Assembly (NCBI GenBank): GCA_910583525.1
Contig: CAJTXL010000009.1
Coordinates: 1 to 64,000 of the forward strand
DNA from: an uncultured Muribaculaceae bacterium
GTDB lineage: Bacteria; Bacteroidota; Bacteroidia; Bacteroidales; Muribaculaceae
Direction: 5' to 3'
Length of the DNA stretch: 64,000 nucleotides
The notes beneath the pieces are model-generated. The model was not told where the DNA came from. It made no database searches and was given only the letters and a program-made list of their open reading frames with translations. The translations under genes were made by a program, and so were the position numbers. Shown here in pieces: positions 51,635 to 60,893 of this stretch. The stretch's first letter is position 1, and every line of letters starts with the position of its first letter.

Positions 51635-51884
51635 GAAAAAGCGTGGAACGATGTTCGGTTTATTTCAGAGTAGGCATCGCCAAACGCCTGATATGGAATA
51701 AACAGTCCACTCCCACGCCTTACCGTATATCGGCTTCCCCTTGTCGGGGAGTGGATATGCGACAAGCAAGGGCGTTGTCTTGACTGCTTTATCCTCCATA
51801 TCAATGAAAAAATTGGCGATTTTCCTCTGTGGAATAAAGCAAGAAACGCTTTCAGATATGTAATACGCAGGCCGTTATGGCCTG
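51635..51884 (-). ncRNA. Candidate structured RNA of about 250 bases
   Basis: A full promoter (51890-51920) points leftward into 250 bases without a protein gene. Several pairings are visible on the minus strand: CTTGCTTTATTCC with GGATAAAGCAGTCAAG, TTGTCG with CGACAA, CCACTCCC with GGGAGTGG, and a 78-base irregular hairpin (GCGTGG at 51718-51713 with CCACGC at 51646-51641, inner stem GTTTATT with AATAAAC, apical AGGC/GCCT). A T5 run follows. GGGAGTGG can pair two ways, so the RNA may switch. The long bulged hairpin is reminiscent of 6S RNA, but no family is assigned with confidence. Confidence 0.5.
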
Positions 51885-51887
51885 CGT
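51865..51887 (-). terminator. 9-bp stem after the KDPG aldolase gene
   Basis: ACGCAGGCC, five-base loop, GGCCTGCGT, about 50 bases after the aldolase stop. It overlaps the predicted 5' end of the candidate RNA, so it may serve as its 5' hairpin instead. Confidence 0.5.
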
Positions 51888-51889
51888 TG

Positions 51890-51920
51890 CAAAGGTACGA
51901 AATAAATTCTTTAAGACAAA
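51890..51920 (-). promoter_or_regulatory. TTTG-N19-TACCTTTG promoter of the candidate RNA
   Basis: On the minus strand TTTG (51920-51917), 19 bases and TACCTTTG (51897-51890). This is among the best matches to the consensus in the window, yet no protein gene follows closely. Confidence 0.7.
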
Positions 51921-51938
51921 AAAGTAGTTCAGCTGCGT

Positions 51939-52601
51939 CTATTTGTTTGCGACGGTTTGCAGGGCGTTCTTGCACATGTCGGTTATGTATTGCCAGTCGG
52001 CGGCCTGTATGCGCTCTTTGGGGAAGAGTTTGCTGCCCATGCCGACGCAGTAGACGCCTGCGCCGAACCATGATTTGAGGTTTTCTTCGCTCGGCTCGAC
52101 GCCGCCTGTGACCATTAGCTTCGACCATGGCATGGGGGCGAGCAGGCCTTTGACGAATTTGGGGCCGAGCACGTCGCCTGGGAAGACTTTGCAGAGTTCG
52201 CATCCGGCTTCCTGGGCGAAGCCTACTTCTGAGATGCTTCCGCAGCCGGGAACGTAGGGCACTTGCCTGCGGTTGCATACTTTTGCGACTTCGGGGTTGA
52301 AGAGCGGGCCTACCACGAAGCATGCGCCGAGCTGCATGTATAGCGCCGCGGTGCCGGGCTCGACTACGGAGCCTACGCCGAGTGCCATGTCGGGGCATTC
52401 TTCGGCGGCGTATTTCATGAGGGTGCCGAATATTTCGTGGGCGAAGTCTCCGCGGTTTGTGAACTCGAATACGCGTACGCCGCCGTCGTAGCATGCCTTA
52501 AGGACTGCTTTCGCTGTTTCGGGGTCTTTGTGGTAGAAGACGGGCACTATGGGGGCCGCGCCTATTTTTGCCATTACGGCCTGTTTGTCGAATCGTGCCA
52601 T
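51939..52601 (-). CDS. kdgA: KDPG aldolase (2-dehydro-3-deoxyphosphogluconate aldolase)
   Basis: A 220-residue class I aldolase. It has the Glu-containing strand VFEFTNRG, the [11 protein letters not shown] segment and the Schiff-base region [10 protein letters not shown]. It splits KDPG to pyruvate and glyceraldehyde 3-phosphate and is the last enzyme of the uronate route. Four bases separate it from kdgK upstream. It is the last gene of the seven-gene operon that begins at 59296. Confidence 0.93.
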   Translation of the reverse strand: MARFDKQAVMAKIGAAPIVPVFYHKDPETAKAVLKACYDGGVRVFEFTNRGDFAHEIFGTLMKYAAEECPDMALGVGSVVEPGTAALYMQLGACFVVGPLFNPEVAKVCNRRQVPYVPGCGSISEVGFAQEAGCELCKVFPGDVLGPKFVKGLLAPMPWSKLMVTGGVEPSEENLKSWFGAGVYCVGMGSKLFPKERIQAADWQYITDMCKNALQTVANK

Positions 52602-52605
52602 AGTC

Positions 52606-53628
52606 TTATCGTTGTACGCGTCCGTTTGCGTTTCCCTTTGCCAAAGCTTTGACTTCGGCTTCGGTAACGAGGTTGAAATCTCCGTTGATTGTGTGTTTGA
52701 GCGCCGATGCCGCCACGGCGAATTCGAGGGCTTCGTCGGGGGTGTCCATTGTAAGGAGCCCGTGTATCAGGCCGCCCGAAAATGAATCGCCGCCGCCTAC
52801 GCGGTCGATGATGGGGTCGATGTCGTAGCGTTTGCTCTGATAGAAGTCTTTGCCGTCGTAGAGCATCGCTTTCCAGCCGTTATGTGTGGCCGAGAAAGAT
52901 TCGCGCAGGGTCGACACAACATATCTGAAGCCGAATTCGGCCATCATTGCCTTGAAGATGCCTTTGTATCCGTCGGCGTCGGTGTTGCCGGCCTCGACGT
53001 CGGCGTCTGGCTTGAAACCGAGGCACAGTTCGGCGTCTTCTTCGTTGCCGATACATACGTCGACATATTGCATGAGCGGCTTCATGATGCTTTGCGCCTT
53101 TTCGGGAGTCCACAGTTTCTTGCGGAAGTTGAGGTCGACGCTGACGGTGACCCCATGGCGTTTTGCGGCCTCACAGGCGAGGCGCGTGATTTCGGCGGCT
53201 TTGTCGCTGATTGCCGGCGTTATTCCGCTCCAATGGAACCAGTCGGCGTCTTTCATTATTTCGTCGAAGTCGAAATCTTCGGGGTCGGCTTCGGCGATGG
53301 CAGAGCCGGCACGGTCGTATATTACTTTCGACGGCCGCATCGAAGCGCCTGTCTCGCAGTAGTATATGCCGACGCGCTTGCCTCCGCGCGCTATGTGTGC
53401 GGTGTCTACGCCGTAGCGGCGCAAGGCGTTTACGGCGGCTTGTCCGATTTCGTGTTCGGGCAGTTTGGAGACGAAGACGGCATGGTGGCCGTAGTTGGCG
53501 CAGCTGACGGCCACGTTGGCTTCGCCGCCGCCCCATATCACGTCGAAGCTGTCGACTTGCACGAAGCGGCGGCAGCCTTGCGGAGAGAGGCGGAGCATGA
53601 TTTCTCCTAATGTTACTATTTTACTCAT
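52606..53628 (-). CDS. kdgK: 2-keto-3-deoxygluconate kinase (PfkB family)
   Basis: A 340-residue sugar kinase. It shows the N-terminal [15 protein letters not shown] and the C-terminal PfkB signature with [14 protein letters not shown] containing the catalytic Asp. It phosphorylates KDG to KDPG. Identity as KdgK rather than another PfkB kinase follows from the operon order with kduI, kduD and KDPG aldolase. Confidence 0.9.
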   Translation of the reverse strand: MSKIVTLGEIMLRLSPQGCRRFVQVDSFDVIWGGGEANVAVSCANYGHHAVFVSKLPEHEIGQAAVNALRRYGVDTAHIARGGKRVGIYYCETGASMRPSKVIYDRAGSAIAEADPEDFDFDEIMKDADWFHWSGITPAISDKAAEITRLACEAAKRHGVTVSVDLNFRKKLWTPEKAQSIMKPLMQYVDVCIGNEEDAELCLGFKPDADVEAGNTDADGYKGIFKAMMAEFGFRYVVSTLRESFSATHNGWKAMLYDGKDFYQSKRYDIDPIIDRVGGGDSFSGGLIHGLLTMDTPDEALEFAVAASALKHTINGDFNLVTEAEVKALAKGNANGRVQR

Positions 53629-53656
53629 TGTGTTATAGTTGGATGATATGATGACT

Positions 53657-54964
53657 TCAGTTGATTTCGGCCATTAGTTTTACGGCATCGACGTATCGGG
53701 CAATTCCTTCGGCCACGGCTTTTGCATCGCGCATGGCGTGTACTACCGTCGCCGGGCGGTTCGTGACGTCGCCCCCGGCGAATACGCCTTTGCGTGTTGT
53801 CATGCCGTAGGGGTTGTCGCGTGTTAGGACGTATCCTTTGTCGTCGACTTCGATGCCTTGTGTCGTTGATACTATCCGTGCCGCCGGAGAAGAGCCTACG
53901 GCGAGGATGAGCCGGTCGAGCGGCATTGTCTGTTTTGTGCCGTCGGTCTCTACGGTTATCGAGTTGAGCCTGTTGCCTTGACCTCCTTCGATTTCGGTTA
54001 CCGACGAGCTCCACATGAAGCGGACGCCTTCGGCGACGGCTTCGTCGTACTCGGCCCGCAGTGCCGACATCTTGTCGATTGTGCGGTGGTATATTATCGA
54101 CACTTCTGCGGCGCCCATTCTGAGTGCCGTGCGTGCTGCGTCGATTGCCGTATTTCCGCAACCGATTACGGCAACTTTGTCACCTTGCGATATTACGACT
54201 TCTTTGCGCGATATACATCCGCTTTGGAAAAGGCTCACCCTACGTAGAAACCAAATGGCCTGCCGCACTCCGGGGTGGTTTATGCCAGGAATGTCGAGTT
54301 TCTTGGGCTTACCGGTGCCGGTTCCCATGAATATGGCGTCGAAGCCTTCGGCAAAGAGGTCGTCGACGGTGAAGTCGCGTCCGATTGTAGTGCCGAGCCG
54401 GAATGTGACCCCGAGGTTCTCGATTTTTTTGATTTCGCGCCTGACGACTTCTTTAGGGAGCCTGTACTCGGGTATGCCGAATTGGAGCACACCGCCGGCT
54501 TCGGCCTCCATCTCGAAGATTTCTACGGCAAAGCCTTGGCGCGAGAGGTCGCCGGCAATGGTCAGGCCTGCCGGGCCGCTTCCGATTACGGCTACGCGTC
54601 CGCGGCTCTTTTCGGGGATTGCTTCATGCGAGAGGCCGGCTTCGCTGTCGAAGTCGGCCACGAAGCGTTCGAGCTTGCCGATGTGCAGCGGTTCTCCTTT
54701 TTTGCCAAGTACGCAGTTTCCTTCGCATTGCCTTTCGTGTCCGCATACGCGTCCGCACACGGCAGGCAGGTTGCTGCGTGTGTTTATTATTTTCATGGCG
54801 TTGCCGAAATTGCCTTTGGCGATTTCGGCGACCCAGTCGGGGATGTCGTTGCTTATGGGGCATCCCTTTTTGCATGCCGGCAGCTTGCAGTGCAGGCACC
54901 GCTGTGCCTCTTTGACTGCTTCGGCAAGGGTATAGTTTTCTGATACTTCTTTGAAGTTGTCCAT
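53657..54964 (-). CDS. Glutamate synthase small-subunit-like FAD/NAD(P) oxidoreductase
   Basis: A 435-residue flavoprotein resembling GltD. Four N-terminal cysteines (23, 26, 31, 35 in CLHCKLPACKKGCP) and a second set (VCGRVCGHERQCEGNC) bind Fe-S clusters. The FAD motif is VAVIGSGPAGLT and the NAD(P) motif is VAVIGCGNTAIDAA. No large glutamate-synthase subunit is nearby. The gene is coupled to kduI (TAATG). Its place in a uronate operon is unusual; it may regenerate reduced pyridine nucleotide for KduD, but that is a guess. Confidence 0.88.
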   Translation of the reverse strand: MDNFKEVSENYTLAEAVKEAQRCLHCKLPACKKGCPISNDIPDWVAEIAKGNFGNAMKIINTRSNLPAVCGRVCGHERQCEGNCVLGKKGEPLHIGKLERFVADFDSEAGLSHEAIPEKSRGRVAVIGSGPAGLTIAGDLSRQGFAVEIFEMEAEAGGVLQFGIPEYRLPKEVVRREIKKIENLGVTFRLGTTIGRDFTVDDLFAEGFDAIFMGTGTGKPKKLDIPGINHPGVRQAIWFLRRVSLFQSGCISRKEVVISQGDKVAVIGCGNTAIDAARTALRMGAAEVSIIYHRTIDKMSALRAEYDEAVAEGVRFMWSSSVTEIEGGQGNRLNSITVETDGTKQTMPLDRLILAVGSSPAARIVSTTQGIEVDDKGYVLTRDNPYGMTTRKGVFAGGDVTNRPATVVHAMRDAKAVAEGIARYVDAVKLMAEIN

Positions 54965-55884
54965 TATTTCATTTCGAGATACTGTATTTTGTCCATGTCG
55001 CCATAGTCGAGGTTCTCGCCTCCCATGCCCCAGATGAACATGTAGTTCGATGTCCCGGCGGCGGCGTGGATAGACCATTCGGGCGACATGACGGCCTGCT
55101 CGTTGTGGAGCCATATGAGGCGGTTTTCCTGCGGCTCGCCCATCAGGTGGCATATGGCGTTGCCCTGCGGCACGTTGAAGTAGAAGTAGCACTCTACGCG
55201 GCGGTCGTGGGTGTGGGCCGGCATGGTGTTCCAGACGGAGCCGGGCATCAGTTCCGTCAGGCCCATCTGCAACTGGCAGGGGCCCTCATGCAATACGTTG
55301 CTTACTATCAGCTGGTTTATTATGCGGTCGTTGCTTTCTTCCATCGAGCCGGCTTTGATGCGGTTTGCCTTTATCGAGCCTTTACGGCCGTCGATTGTTA
55401 TGAGCTGTGTCTTGTAGGCCGTGTGCGCCGGGGTGGAGTTGAGGTAGAATTTTGCCGGTTCGGTGTCGGATTTCGAGCGGAAGCTTACTTCTTTGTTCCC
55501 TCGCCCTACATATAGCGCGTCTTTGAAGTGCAGTTCGTAGTCTTTGCCGTCGACGGTGACGATGCCGTCTCCGCCTACATTTATCACGCCGAGTTCGCGC
55601 CGCTGAAGGAAATAGTCGGCTTTCAGCGGTTCGATGGCCTCAAGCTTTATCGTTTTGCCCACGGGGATTACGCCGCCGTATATTATGCGGTCGTACATCG
55701 AGTATGTGAGGTTTATTTTGTTCTCTTCGAGCACCCGGGGCATCATGAAATGCCTGCGCAGCTGCTCGGTGTCGTAGTTTTTGACGTCGTCGGGGTGGCA
55801 TGCCCTGAGGATTGTGTATTCGGTCTGTGCCTGTGCCGCGAATGCGATTGCGGCGGCAGCGATTGCGGTCAGTAGTTTTTTCAT
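54964..55884 (-). CDS. kduI: 5-keto-4-deoxyuronate isomerase with a signal peptide
   Basis: A 306-residue protein. Residues 1-19 form a textbook Sec signal peptide ([19 protein letters not shown]) before the conserved KduI body. The zinc ligands are His224 and His226 of HTHDRR, Glu231 and His273. They are shifted by exactly 28 from the E. coli enzyme (196, 198, 203, 245), so the extra residues lie N-terminal. It isomerises 5-keto-4-deoxyuronate to 2,5-diketo-3-deoxygluconate. E. coli KduI is cytoplasmic; this one should be periplasmic. It overlaps the permease gene by ATGA and the GltD-like gene by one base. Confidence 0.9.
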   Translation of the reverse strand: MKKLLTAIAAAAIAFAAQAQTEYTILRACHPDDVKNYDTEQLRRHFMMPRVLEENKINLTYSMYDRIIYGGVIPVGKTIKLEAIEPLKADYFLQRRELGVINVGGDGIVTVDGKDYELHFKDALYVGRGNKEVSFRSKSDTEPAKFYLNSTPAHTAYKTQLITIDGRKGSIKANRIKAGSMEESNDRIINQLIVSNVLHEGPCQLQMGLTELMPGSVWNTMPAHTHDRRVECYFYFNVPQGNAICHLMGEPQENRLIWLHNEQAVMSPEWSIHAAAGTSNYMFIWGMGGENLDYGDMDKIQYLEMK

Positions 55885-57302
55885 TCTTCGGATTGGATTT
55901 CGGTTGAGTTTTTTTCGAGCATCAGTTGTCTGTTGCGCAGTATGTTTACACGGTTGCGCCACATCATGAAGCATGTGAGCAGGACAATGGCGCTCGCGCC
56001 TATGTAGCGCAGGTTTACGGTGCCTTGGTAGAGAAGCCATGCCAACGGCGAGGCGGCGAAGTCGAGCGAGCCGCCCTCGAAGCCTTGCGGTATCGCCACG
56101 GCGGTGTCGGCCGTCATGGCGAAAACGTCGTGTGCGGCCAGGGTGAATGCCGGGGCGATGTCGGTTACCATATATAGCCCGGCGGTCATTATAATCAAGC
56201 CTGTGATGAAAGTCTTTATCACGTTGCCTTTTGTAAACGGTAGCACCAGGGGGAAGATGTAGAACATGCCTGCCAATGATGCCAGCGGCAGAAACTGGTT
56301 GCCGGGCAAAATAACAGCCAACAGCAGCGATGCCGGAATCAGCAGCAGCGAAACTACCAGTGTCGTGGGGTGCCCTATGACAAGTGCCGGCGACATGCCT
56401 ATGTTGAGGCCATCGGCATTTTTGAACTTACGGGCTATCAGCCGACGGGTGGCGTCGGAAATCGGTTTGAGGCCTTCGATGAACAAGCCGGTGACGCGCG
56501 GTATCAGCTCCATGACGGCTCCCATCTTTATGCCGAGACCGAGGATGTAGGGTATGTGGTCGACGATGGCGCTCCAAGAGGTGCATGTGAGGCAACCTAC
56601 GGCAATGCCGACGACAACGCCGAGGAAGAGCGGCTCGCCGAGCAGCCCGAATTTCTTCTTGAGGCCTTCGGCGTCGATTTCGAGGCGTTGCATTCCGGGA
56701 ATTTTGTCGAGGCCTTTGTTTATTGCCCATGCAAAGGGTGCGAAACCTGCGCAGAAAGGCTGTGGAATGGATATGCCGTCCACATCCTTGTAGAAGCGCT
56801 GAAACTTCTGCGCTGTCATGTCGGCGATAATCAATGTGGCGATGTAGCATATTATGGCGCCGAAAAAGCCCCATGCCAGCGACGATGTGGCAAAGTATAT
56901 CACGGCTCCGATGAATGCGAAGTGCCAGTAGTTCCACAGGTCGATGTTTACGGTGCGTGTTGTCTGTGTGAACAGCATGAGCAGGTTCACGCCGAGGCAT
57001 ACGGGTATTATAAGCGCCCCGACGGCGGTGTTGTATGCCACGGCTGCAGCCGCCGGCCAGCCCATGTCGAACACTCTGAGCTGCAGGCCGTATATGCCTA
57101 CTACGGTGTCGAGCGCCGGTCCGAGCGCCGATGTGAGCAGGGCGGTGACTATCGACAGGCCGATGAAGCCTACGCCCACTTTAAGGCCGCTTTTCAGGGC
57201 GTCGCCGAGCCGTATGCCTATGCACAGCCCGAGGACGGTGAAGATGACGGGCATCATCACCGCGGCCCCGAGGCTGATTATGTAGCTGAATATCTGTTCC
57301 AT
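55881..57302 (-). CDS. Orphan PTS EIIC permease of the galactitol/ascorbate type
   Basis: A 473-residue inner-membrane protein with about ten to twelve helices and family-typical stretches: [34 protein letters not shown] and, later, [20 protein letters not shown]. It resembles the EIIC-GAT family. EIIA, EIIB, HPr and EI genes are absent here, so uptake is probably by secondary transport rather than phosphotransfer. Between kduD and kduI it is best placed to carry a uronate or diketo-deoxygluconate. It overlaps kduI by ATGA and lies one base from kduD. Confidence 0.85.
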   Translation of the reverse strand: MEQIFSYIISLGAAVMMPVIFTVLGLCIGIRLGDALKSGLKVGVGFIGLSIVTALLTSALGPALDTVVGIYGLQLRVFDMGWPAAAAVAYNTAVGALIIPVCLGVNLLMLFTQTTRTVNIDLWNYWHFAFIGAVIYFATSSLAWGFFGAIICYIATLIIADMTAQKFQRFYKDVDGISIPQPFCAGFAPFAWAINKGLDKIPGMQRLEIDAEGLKKKFGLLGEPLFLGVVVGIAVGCLTCTSWSAIVDHIPYILGLGIKMGAVMELIPRVTGLFIEGLKPISDATRRLIARKFKNADGLNIGMSPALVIGHPTTLVVSLLLIPASLLLAVILPGNQFLPLASLAGMFYIFPLVLPFTKGNVIKTFITGLIIMTAGLYMVTDIAPAFTLAAHDVFAMTADTAVAIPQGFEGGSLDFAASPLAWLLYQGTVNLRYIGASAIVLLTCFMMWRNRVNILRNRQLMLEKNSTEIQSEE

Positions 57303-57303
57303 G

Positions 57304-58107
57304 TCAGGGCTGTTTGCCTATGTATGCGAGAATACCGCCGTCGACGTACAGTATCTGTCCGTTTACGAAGTCCGATGCGTCGGAGGCGAGGAACACGGCC
57401 GGGCCCATGAGGTCTTCGGGCGTTCCCCAGCGTCCGGCCGGAGTTTTGGCTATGATGAATTTGTCGAAGGGATGTAGCGAGCCGTCGGGCTGTATTTCGC
57501 GCAGCGGTGCCGTCTGTGGTGTGGCGATGTAGCCCGGCCCTATGCCGTTACATTGTATGTTCGCGGCGCCGTACTCCGAACAGATGTTACGGGTGAGCAT
57601 CTTCAGGCCTCCTTTTGCGGCTGCGTATGCGCTGACTGTCTCGCGGCCGAGTTCCGACATCATGGAGCATATGTTTATTATTTTGCCGTGTCCTTTGCGT
57701 ATCATGCCGGGTATTACGGCTTTTGCGCATATGAACGGCGCCACAAGGTCGATGTCGACTACCTGACGGAAGTCTTCGACTGCCATCTCTTCCATCGGGA
57801 TGCGTTTGATGATTCCGGCATTGTTGACGAGAATGTCGATTGTGCCCACTGTCGCTTCGATGTCGGCTACCATTGCTTTGACGGCATCTTCGTCGGTAAC
57901 GTCGCAGAGATATCCTTTTGCGTCGATGCCTGCGTCTTTGTAGTTCGCGATGCCCGTTTCCATCGATTTTTGCGTGTGGCAGTTGTAGACTATGCGTGCT
58001 CCGGCCTGGTGGAGCGCTTTCGCGATAGCAAATCCTATTCCGTAGACGCCACCGGTGACGAGGGCTACTTTTCCTTCGAGCGAGAAGTTTACCATATCCT
58101 TATTCAT
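57304..58107 (-). CDS. kduD: 2-dehydro-3-deoxy-D-gluconate 5-dehydrogenase (SDR)
   Basis: A 267-residue short-chain dehydrogenase. NAD-binding TGGVYGIGFAIA, NNAG, catalytic Ser of ICSMMSELGR and the YAAAKGG motif. The C-terminus YVDGGILAYIGKQ is typical for KduD. It reduces 2,5-diketo-3-deoxygluconate to KDG in the cytoplasm. It has no signal peptide. It overlaps the DUF4861 gene by eight bases. Confidence 0.9.
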   Translation of the reverse strand: MNKDMVNFSLEGKVALVTGGVYGIGFAIAKALHQAGARIVYNCHTQKSMETGIANYKDAGIDAKGYLCDVTDEDAVKAMVADIEATVGTIDILVNNAGIIKRIPMEEMAVEDFRQVVDIDLVAPFICAKAVIPGMIRKGHGKIINICSMMSELGRETVSAYAAAKGGLKMLTRNICSEYGAANIQCNGIGPGYIATPQTAPLREIQPDGSLHPFDKFIIAKTPAGRWGTPEDLMGPAVFLASDASDFVNGQILYVDGGILAYIGKQP

Positions 58108-59296
58108 ATTTTATTTGCAGAGGGTTTTCGAGTCGGTGTTTGTATTGTTCGAGATAGCGCGTCCATGCCTCGAACGATTTGATGTCGGCTTTGTCCCAGC
58201 CGAAGCCCCAGTAGTATGTGAATGTGTCGTCAGGGCTGTAGGTGTCTTTGCAGATGAGGTGACCGTCGGCTTCGAGGCATTCCTGAAATCCGCCGGGGCG
58301 GATACAACCTATGAAAATGCGGCCGTTTCCGTCACCTTGCGTCGGGTCGGTGTAGGCTATGTATCGGGTTTCGTGGTTGGCTGTTCTTTGCCCGTCGTCG
58401 TGCAGTGCTATGCCGACGCCTATAGGCTTTGGCTGCGTCGTGCCGCTGAACGTTAAGGTCGTTTTGTTGAGGTGTGAACCGGCGTCAAGTGTGATTAGTC
58501 GTGTTTCGCATATAGCAGAGTCCTCTTCGAGTGCAAACGTGGGGTATGTCAGCCTTGCTGTGAAGCGCAGTGGGCCGTTGTCGAGGATTTCGGCGGTGGT
58601 GTAGTTTTTTGGCAACACGATTTCGGCGGAGTCCATCAACGCGGCGCATCCGGCACCCAATGTCGGGCCTACGGCGTAGCAGTCCATGCCGAAACCGTGG
58701 TCGTTGTGGTACGAGAATGTCCTGAGGAATTCGTCGGCCCGGTCGGTCGAAACGGCGCGGATGCTGTCGAACGTTCTCCAGTTGTCGGGGTTTATGTCGT
58801 CGGCGTAGAATTGAGGCAGTATTATGCCTGCGGTATTGCGCTTGAGCCAAAGGTCGTATCCGTAGAGGCGTTCGCCTTTGTCGTATTTAGCCATGGCGTA
58901 TGCCCTGAAGCCGACAAGGTCATTTTCCCACGAAAGGTCGTTGTCGCGTTCGGGGTAGATGTCGCCGAACGCCGCCGATGCCACATGCAACGGTTTGTCA
59001 CCTGTGGATATTCTGTATCGGGTTTCTCCATCGGCTTCTATATCGACGGGAAATATCAGTTTGCCGTCGTAGGTCAGCTGCGACGGGATAGTCTCGCCGT
59101 CGAGGTCTTCCACTATATAATGTTTGCCAGCGAGAAGCCTCGGCAGCCTTGCGGTGTCGAGTTCTACTATTTCATTGAGCCGTTGGATGCCTGACGGGTT
59201 GCATACGGTGACAGACACTTTGTCTGCCTTTGTGCATGCAGTGAATGCCGAGGCGGCTATTATTGCCGGTATTACGTGTTTTAAAGTCCGTTTCAT
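58100..59296 (-). CDS. DUF4861 lipoprotein
   Basis: A 398-residue lipoprotein (MKRTLKHVIPAIIAASAFTAC) with the DUF4861 pattern over most of its length (WENDLVGFRAYAMAK, then YHNDHGFGMDCYAVGPTLGAGC). DUF4861 proteins occur in pectin and other uronic-acid-utilisation loci, but their activity is not established to my knowledge. It begins the operon, with a promoter box at 59345, and is likely the periplasmic or surface stage that feeds KduI. Confidence 0.82.
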   Translation of the reverse strand: MKRTLKHVIPAIIAASAFTACTKADKVSVTVCNPSGIQRLNEIVELDTARLPRLLAGKHYIVEDLDGETIPSQLTYDGKLIFPVDIEADGETRYRISTGDKPLHVASAAFGDIYPERDNDLSWENDLVGFRAYAMAKYDKGERLYGYDLWLKRNTAGIILPQFYADDINPDNWRTFDSIRAVSTDRADEFLRTFSYHNDHGFGMDCYAVGPTLGAGCAALMDSAEIVLPKNYTTAEILDNGPLRFTARLTYPTFALEEDSAICETRLITLDAGSHLNKTTLTFSGTTQPKPIGVGIALHDDGQRTANHETRYIAYTDPTQGDGNGRIFIGCIRPGGFQECLEADGHLICKDTYSPDDTFTYYWGFGWDKADIKSFEAWTRYLEQYKHRLENPLQIKYE

Positions 59297-59344
59297 GGCG
59301 GATTATGCTAAGATGATGGCGGAAGAAAGTAGGTTATTATTGTG

Positions 59345-59352
59345 CAAACATA
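59345..59352 (-). promoter_or_regulatory. TATGTTTG -7 box of the uronate operon
   Basis: Minus-strand TATGTTTG, 49 bases before the DUF4861 start. It drives seven genes to 51939. Confidence 0.55.
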
Positions 59353-59496
59353 CCATCGTCTTTCAAAACGCCGCCAAAGTTAACGATTTTTTGACGAGCT
59401 ACAATGCCACTTGCCCACAAATCGCTGCAAATTCTTTGTAAAACGGCATGTCCCAACTTCTTTTTTGCAAGACAAAAAGAGCCGTATATGGTTGTG

Positions 59497-60717
59497 TTAC
59501 AGCTTCTGAAAATTGTCGTTAATCAAAAACTGCCTTAACGGCATGTGAATAATGCCATCATAAACGGTAGACTTTGTTATCGGATTCATGGAAACTACAT
59601 ATTTGGGGTAGTTATCATTAATCTTCATTAGATTTCCAAACTCACGGTTCATGGTACGTTCATCGGCAATCAGATAAGCGACCTGTATGTACATGGGTTG
59701 GCCCTTTTTCTCAGCCACGAAATCTACTTCTCCCGACGGTAGCACTCCGACGGCTATTTTGTAACCGAGGTTTTTAAGGTGCAGATAAACGGCGTTTTCA
59801 ATAACTTTCTCAATATCTTTAGCGCGGTTGTTCCCTACAAGCAAATTGCGTAGGCCAAGGTCTTCAAAATAATATTTGTCAGTTGTTTCCAACAGCCTCT
59901 TGCCGTGGATGTCGTATCGTGGAACTTTATTTATTATATATGCGTTGGATGCGGCTTTGAGGTAATTTAAGGCAGACAATGGGGTGAGTTCAACTTTTTG
60001 TGACTTCAGATATTTGGATATTGATGTCGCTGAGACCAATTGCCCGGTGTTGTCGCTAATATACGACATCATGTTTTCAAATAGGGTGACATTTCGCAAG
60101 CCCTCTCGCTTTACCACATCTTTAAGTACTATGGTGTTATAGATGTTTTGGATATATTCCCAAATCATATCTTCGTTTTGCAGCCCAAGACGATAAAGGT
60201 GTGGGAGACCACCATAGAAAAGATATCTGTCGAGGCTTTCAGGAGAATCCGTCAGCTTATGGAACTCGAGGAATTCGTTATATGAAAGACTTTGGATGTG
60301 AATGTCAATATATCGTCCTCCGAGATATGTAGAAAGCTCGGACGACATCATCTTGGCATTGCTCCCGGTTACGACAATTTGACATTCCTCATCGGCATTG
60401 AGACTGCGCAGTGTGTTTTCAAAGCCTTCAATATCCTGAACTTCGTCGATAAACAAATAGTTGTCGTCATTTTCTCGGAATTTGTCCCTAAGGAATGCCG
60501 ACAAGTCTTCGTCAGTGCGGATTTCTGCATATATCTTCTTCTCTTTGTTGATATACACAATATTGGCTTCGGGTTTGTCGCTTTTAATTACCTGAGCAAG
60601 TTGTCGGAGTATAAAGCTTTTACCGACACGCCTTTGGCCGGTTAGCGCAATTATCATACCTTTGTTAAAAAAACGCAGGATATGGTCAATATATATATTA
60701 CGAGAAATTATTTCCAT
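59497..60717 (-). CDS. AAA ATPase with DUF4143-type C-terminal domain
   Basis: A 406-residue protein with Walker A GQRRVGKS, Walker B YLFIDEVQD and a DUF4143 half (FEDLGLRNLLVGN, then GEVDFVAEKKG, a nuclease-like pattern). These ATPases are widespread orphans in gut Bacteroidales and often called ATPases of unknown role; a defence or mobile-element role has been suggested by their scatter. ATG 60717 is chosen because a TATCTTTG box ends four bases upstream. A 32-bp palindrome lies immediately beyond. Confidence 0.88.
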   Translation of the reverse strand: MEIISRNIYIDHILRFFNKGMIIALTGQRRVGKSFILRQLAQVIKSDKPEANIVYINKEKKIYAEIRTDEDLSAFLRDKFRENDDNYLFIDEVQDIEGFENTLRSLNADEECQIVVTGSNAKMMSSELSTYLGGRYIDIHIQSLSYNEFLEFHKLTDSPESLDRYLFYGGLPHLYRLGLQNEDMIWEYIQNIYNTIVLKDVVKREGLRNVTLFENMMSYISDNTGQLVSATSISKYLKSQKVELTPLSALNYLKAASNAYIINKVPRYDIHGKRLLETTDKYYFEDLGLRNLLVGNNRAKDIEKVIENAVYLHLKNLGYKIAVGVLPSGEVDFVAEKKGQPMYIQVAYLIADERTMNREFGNLMKINDNYPKYVVSMNPITKSTVYDGIIHMPLRQFLINDNFQKL

Positions 60718-60721
60718 GCCA

Positions 60722-60762
60722 CAAAGATATCCAATTTTATTTGGTATACCAAATAAAATTGG
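60722..60762 (-). promoter_or_regulatory. Leaderless promoter and 32-bp perfect palindrome (operator-like) of the ATPase gene
   Basis: TATCTTTG (60729-60722, minus strand), then TGGC and ATG. The adjacent 60731-60762 reads CCAATTTTATTTGGTA followed by its exact inverse. It covers the -33 region, so a bound dimer would block transcription. The ATPase has no obvious DNA-binding motif; the binder is unknown. Confidence 0.75.
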
Positions 60763-60853
60763 CAAAACAACTAAATTTGTTTTGTACGATTAATAGATTT
60801 TTTTGTGGGTGATTTTCTCTTTGGCTTCTTTTGTGACACAAAAATTAGACAAG

Positions 60854-60885
60854 TTTGGTTTTGTGTTCGACTTATCCTAACTTTG
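60854..60885 (+). promoter_or_regulatory. TTTG-N20-TAACTTTG promoter of the HAD gene
   Basis: TTTG at 60854-60857, 20-base spacer, TAACTTTG at 60878-60885, and the ATG at 60894 only eight bases later. Confidence 0.75.
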
Positions 60886-60893
60886 CAATCAGT

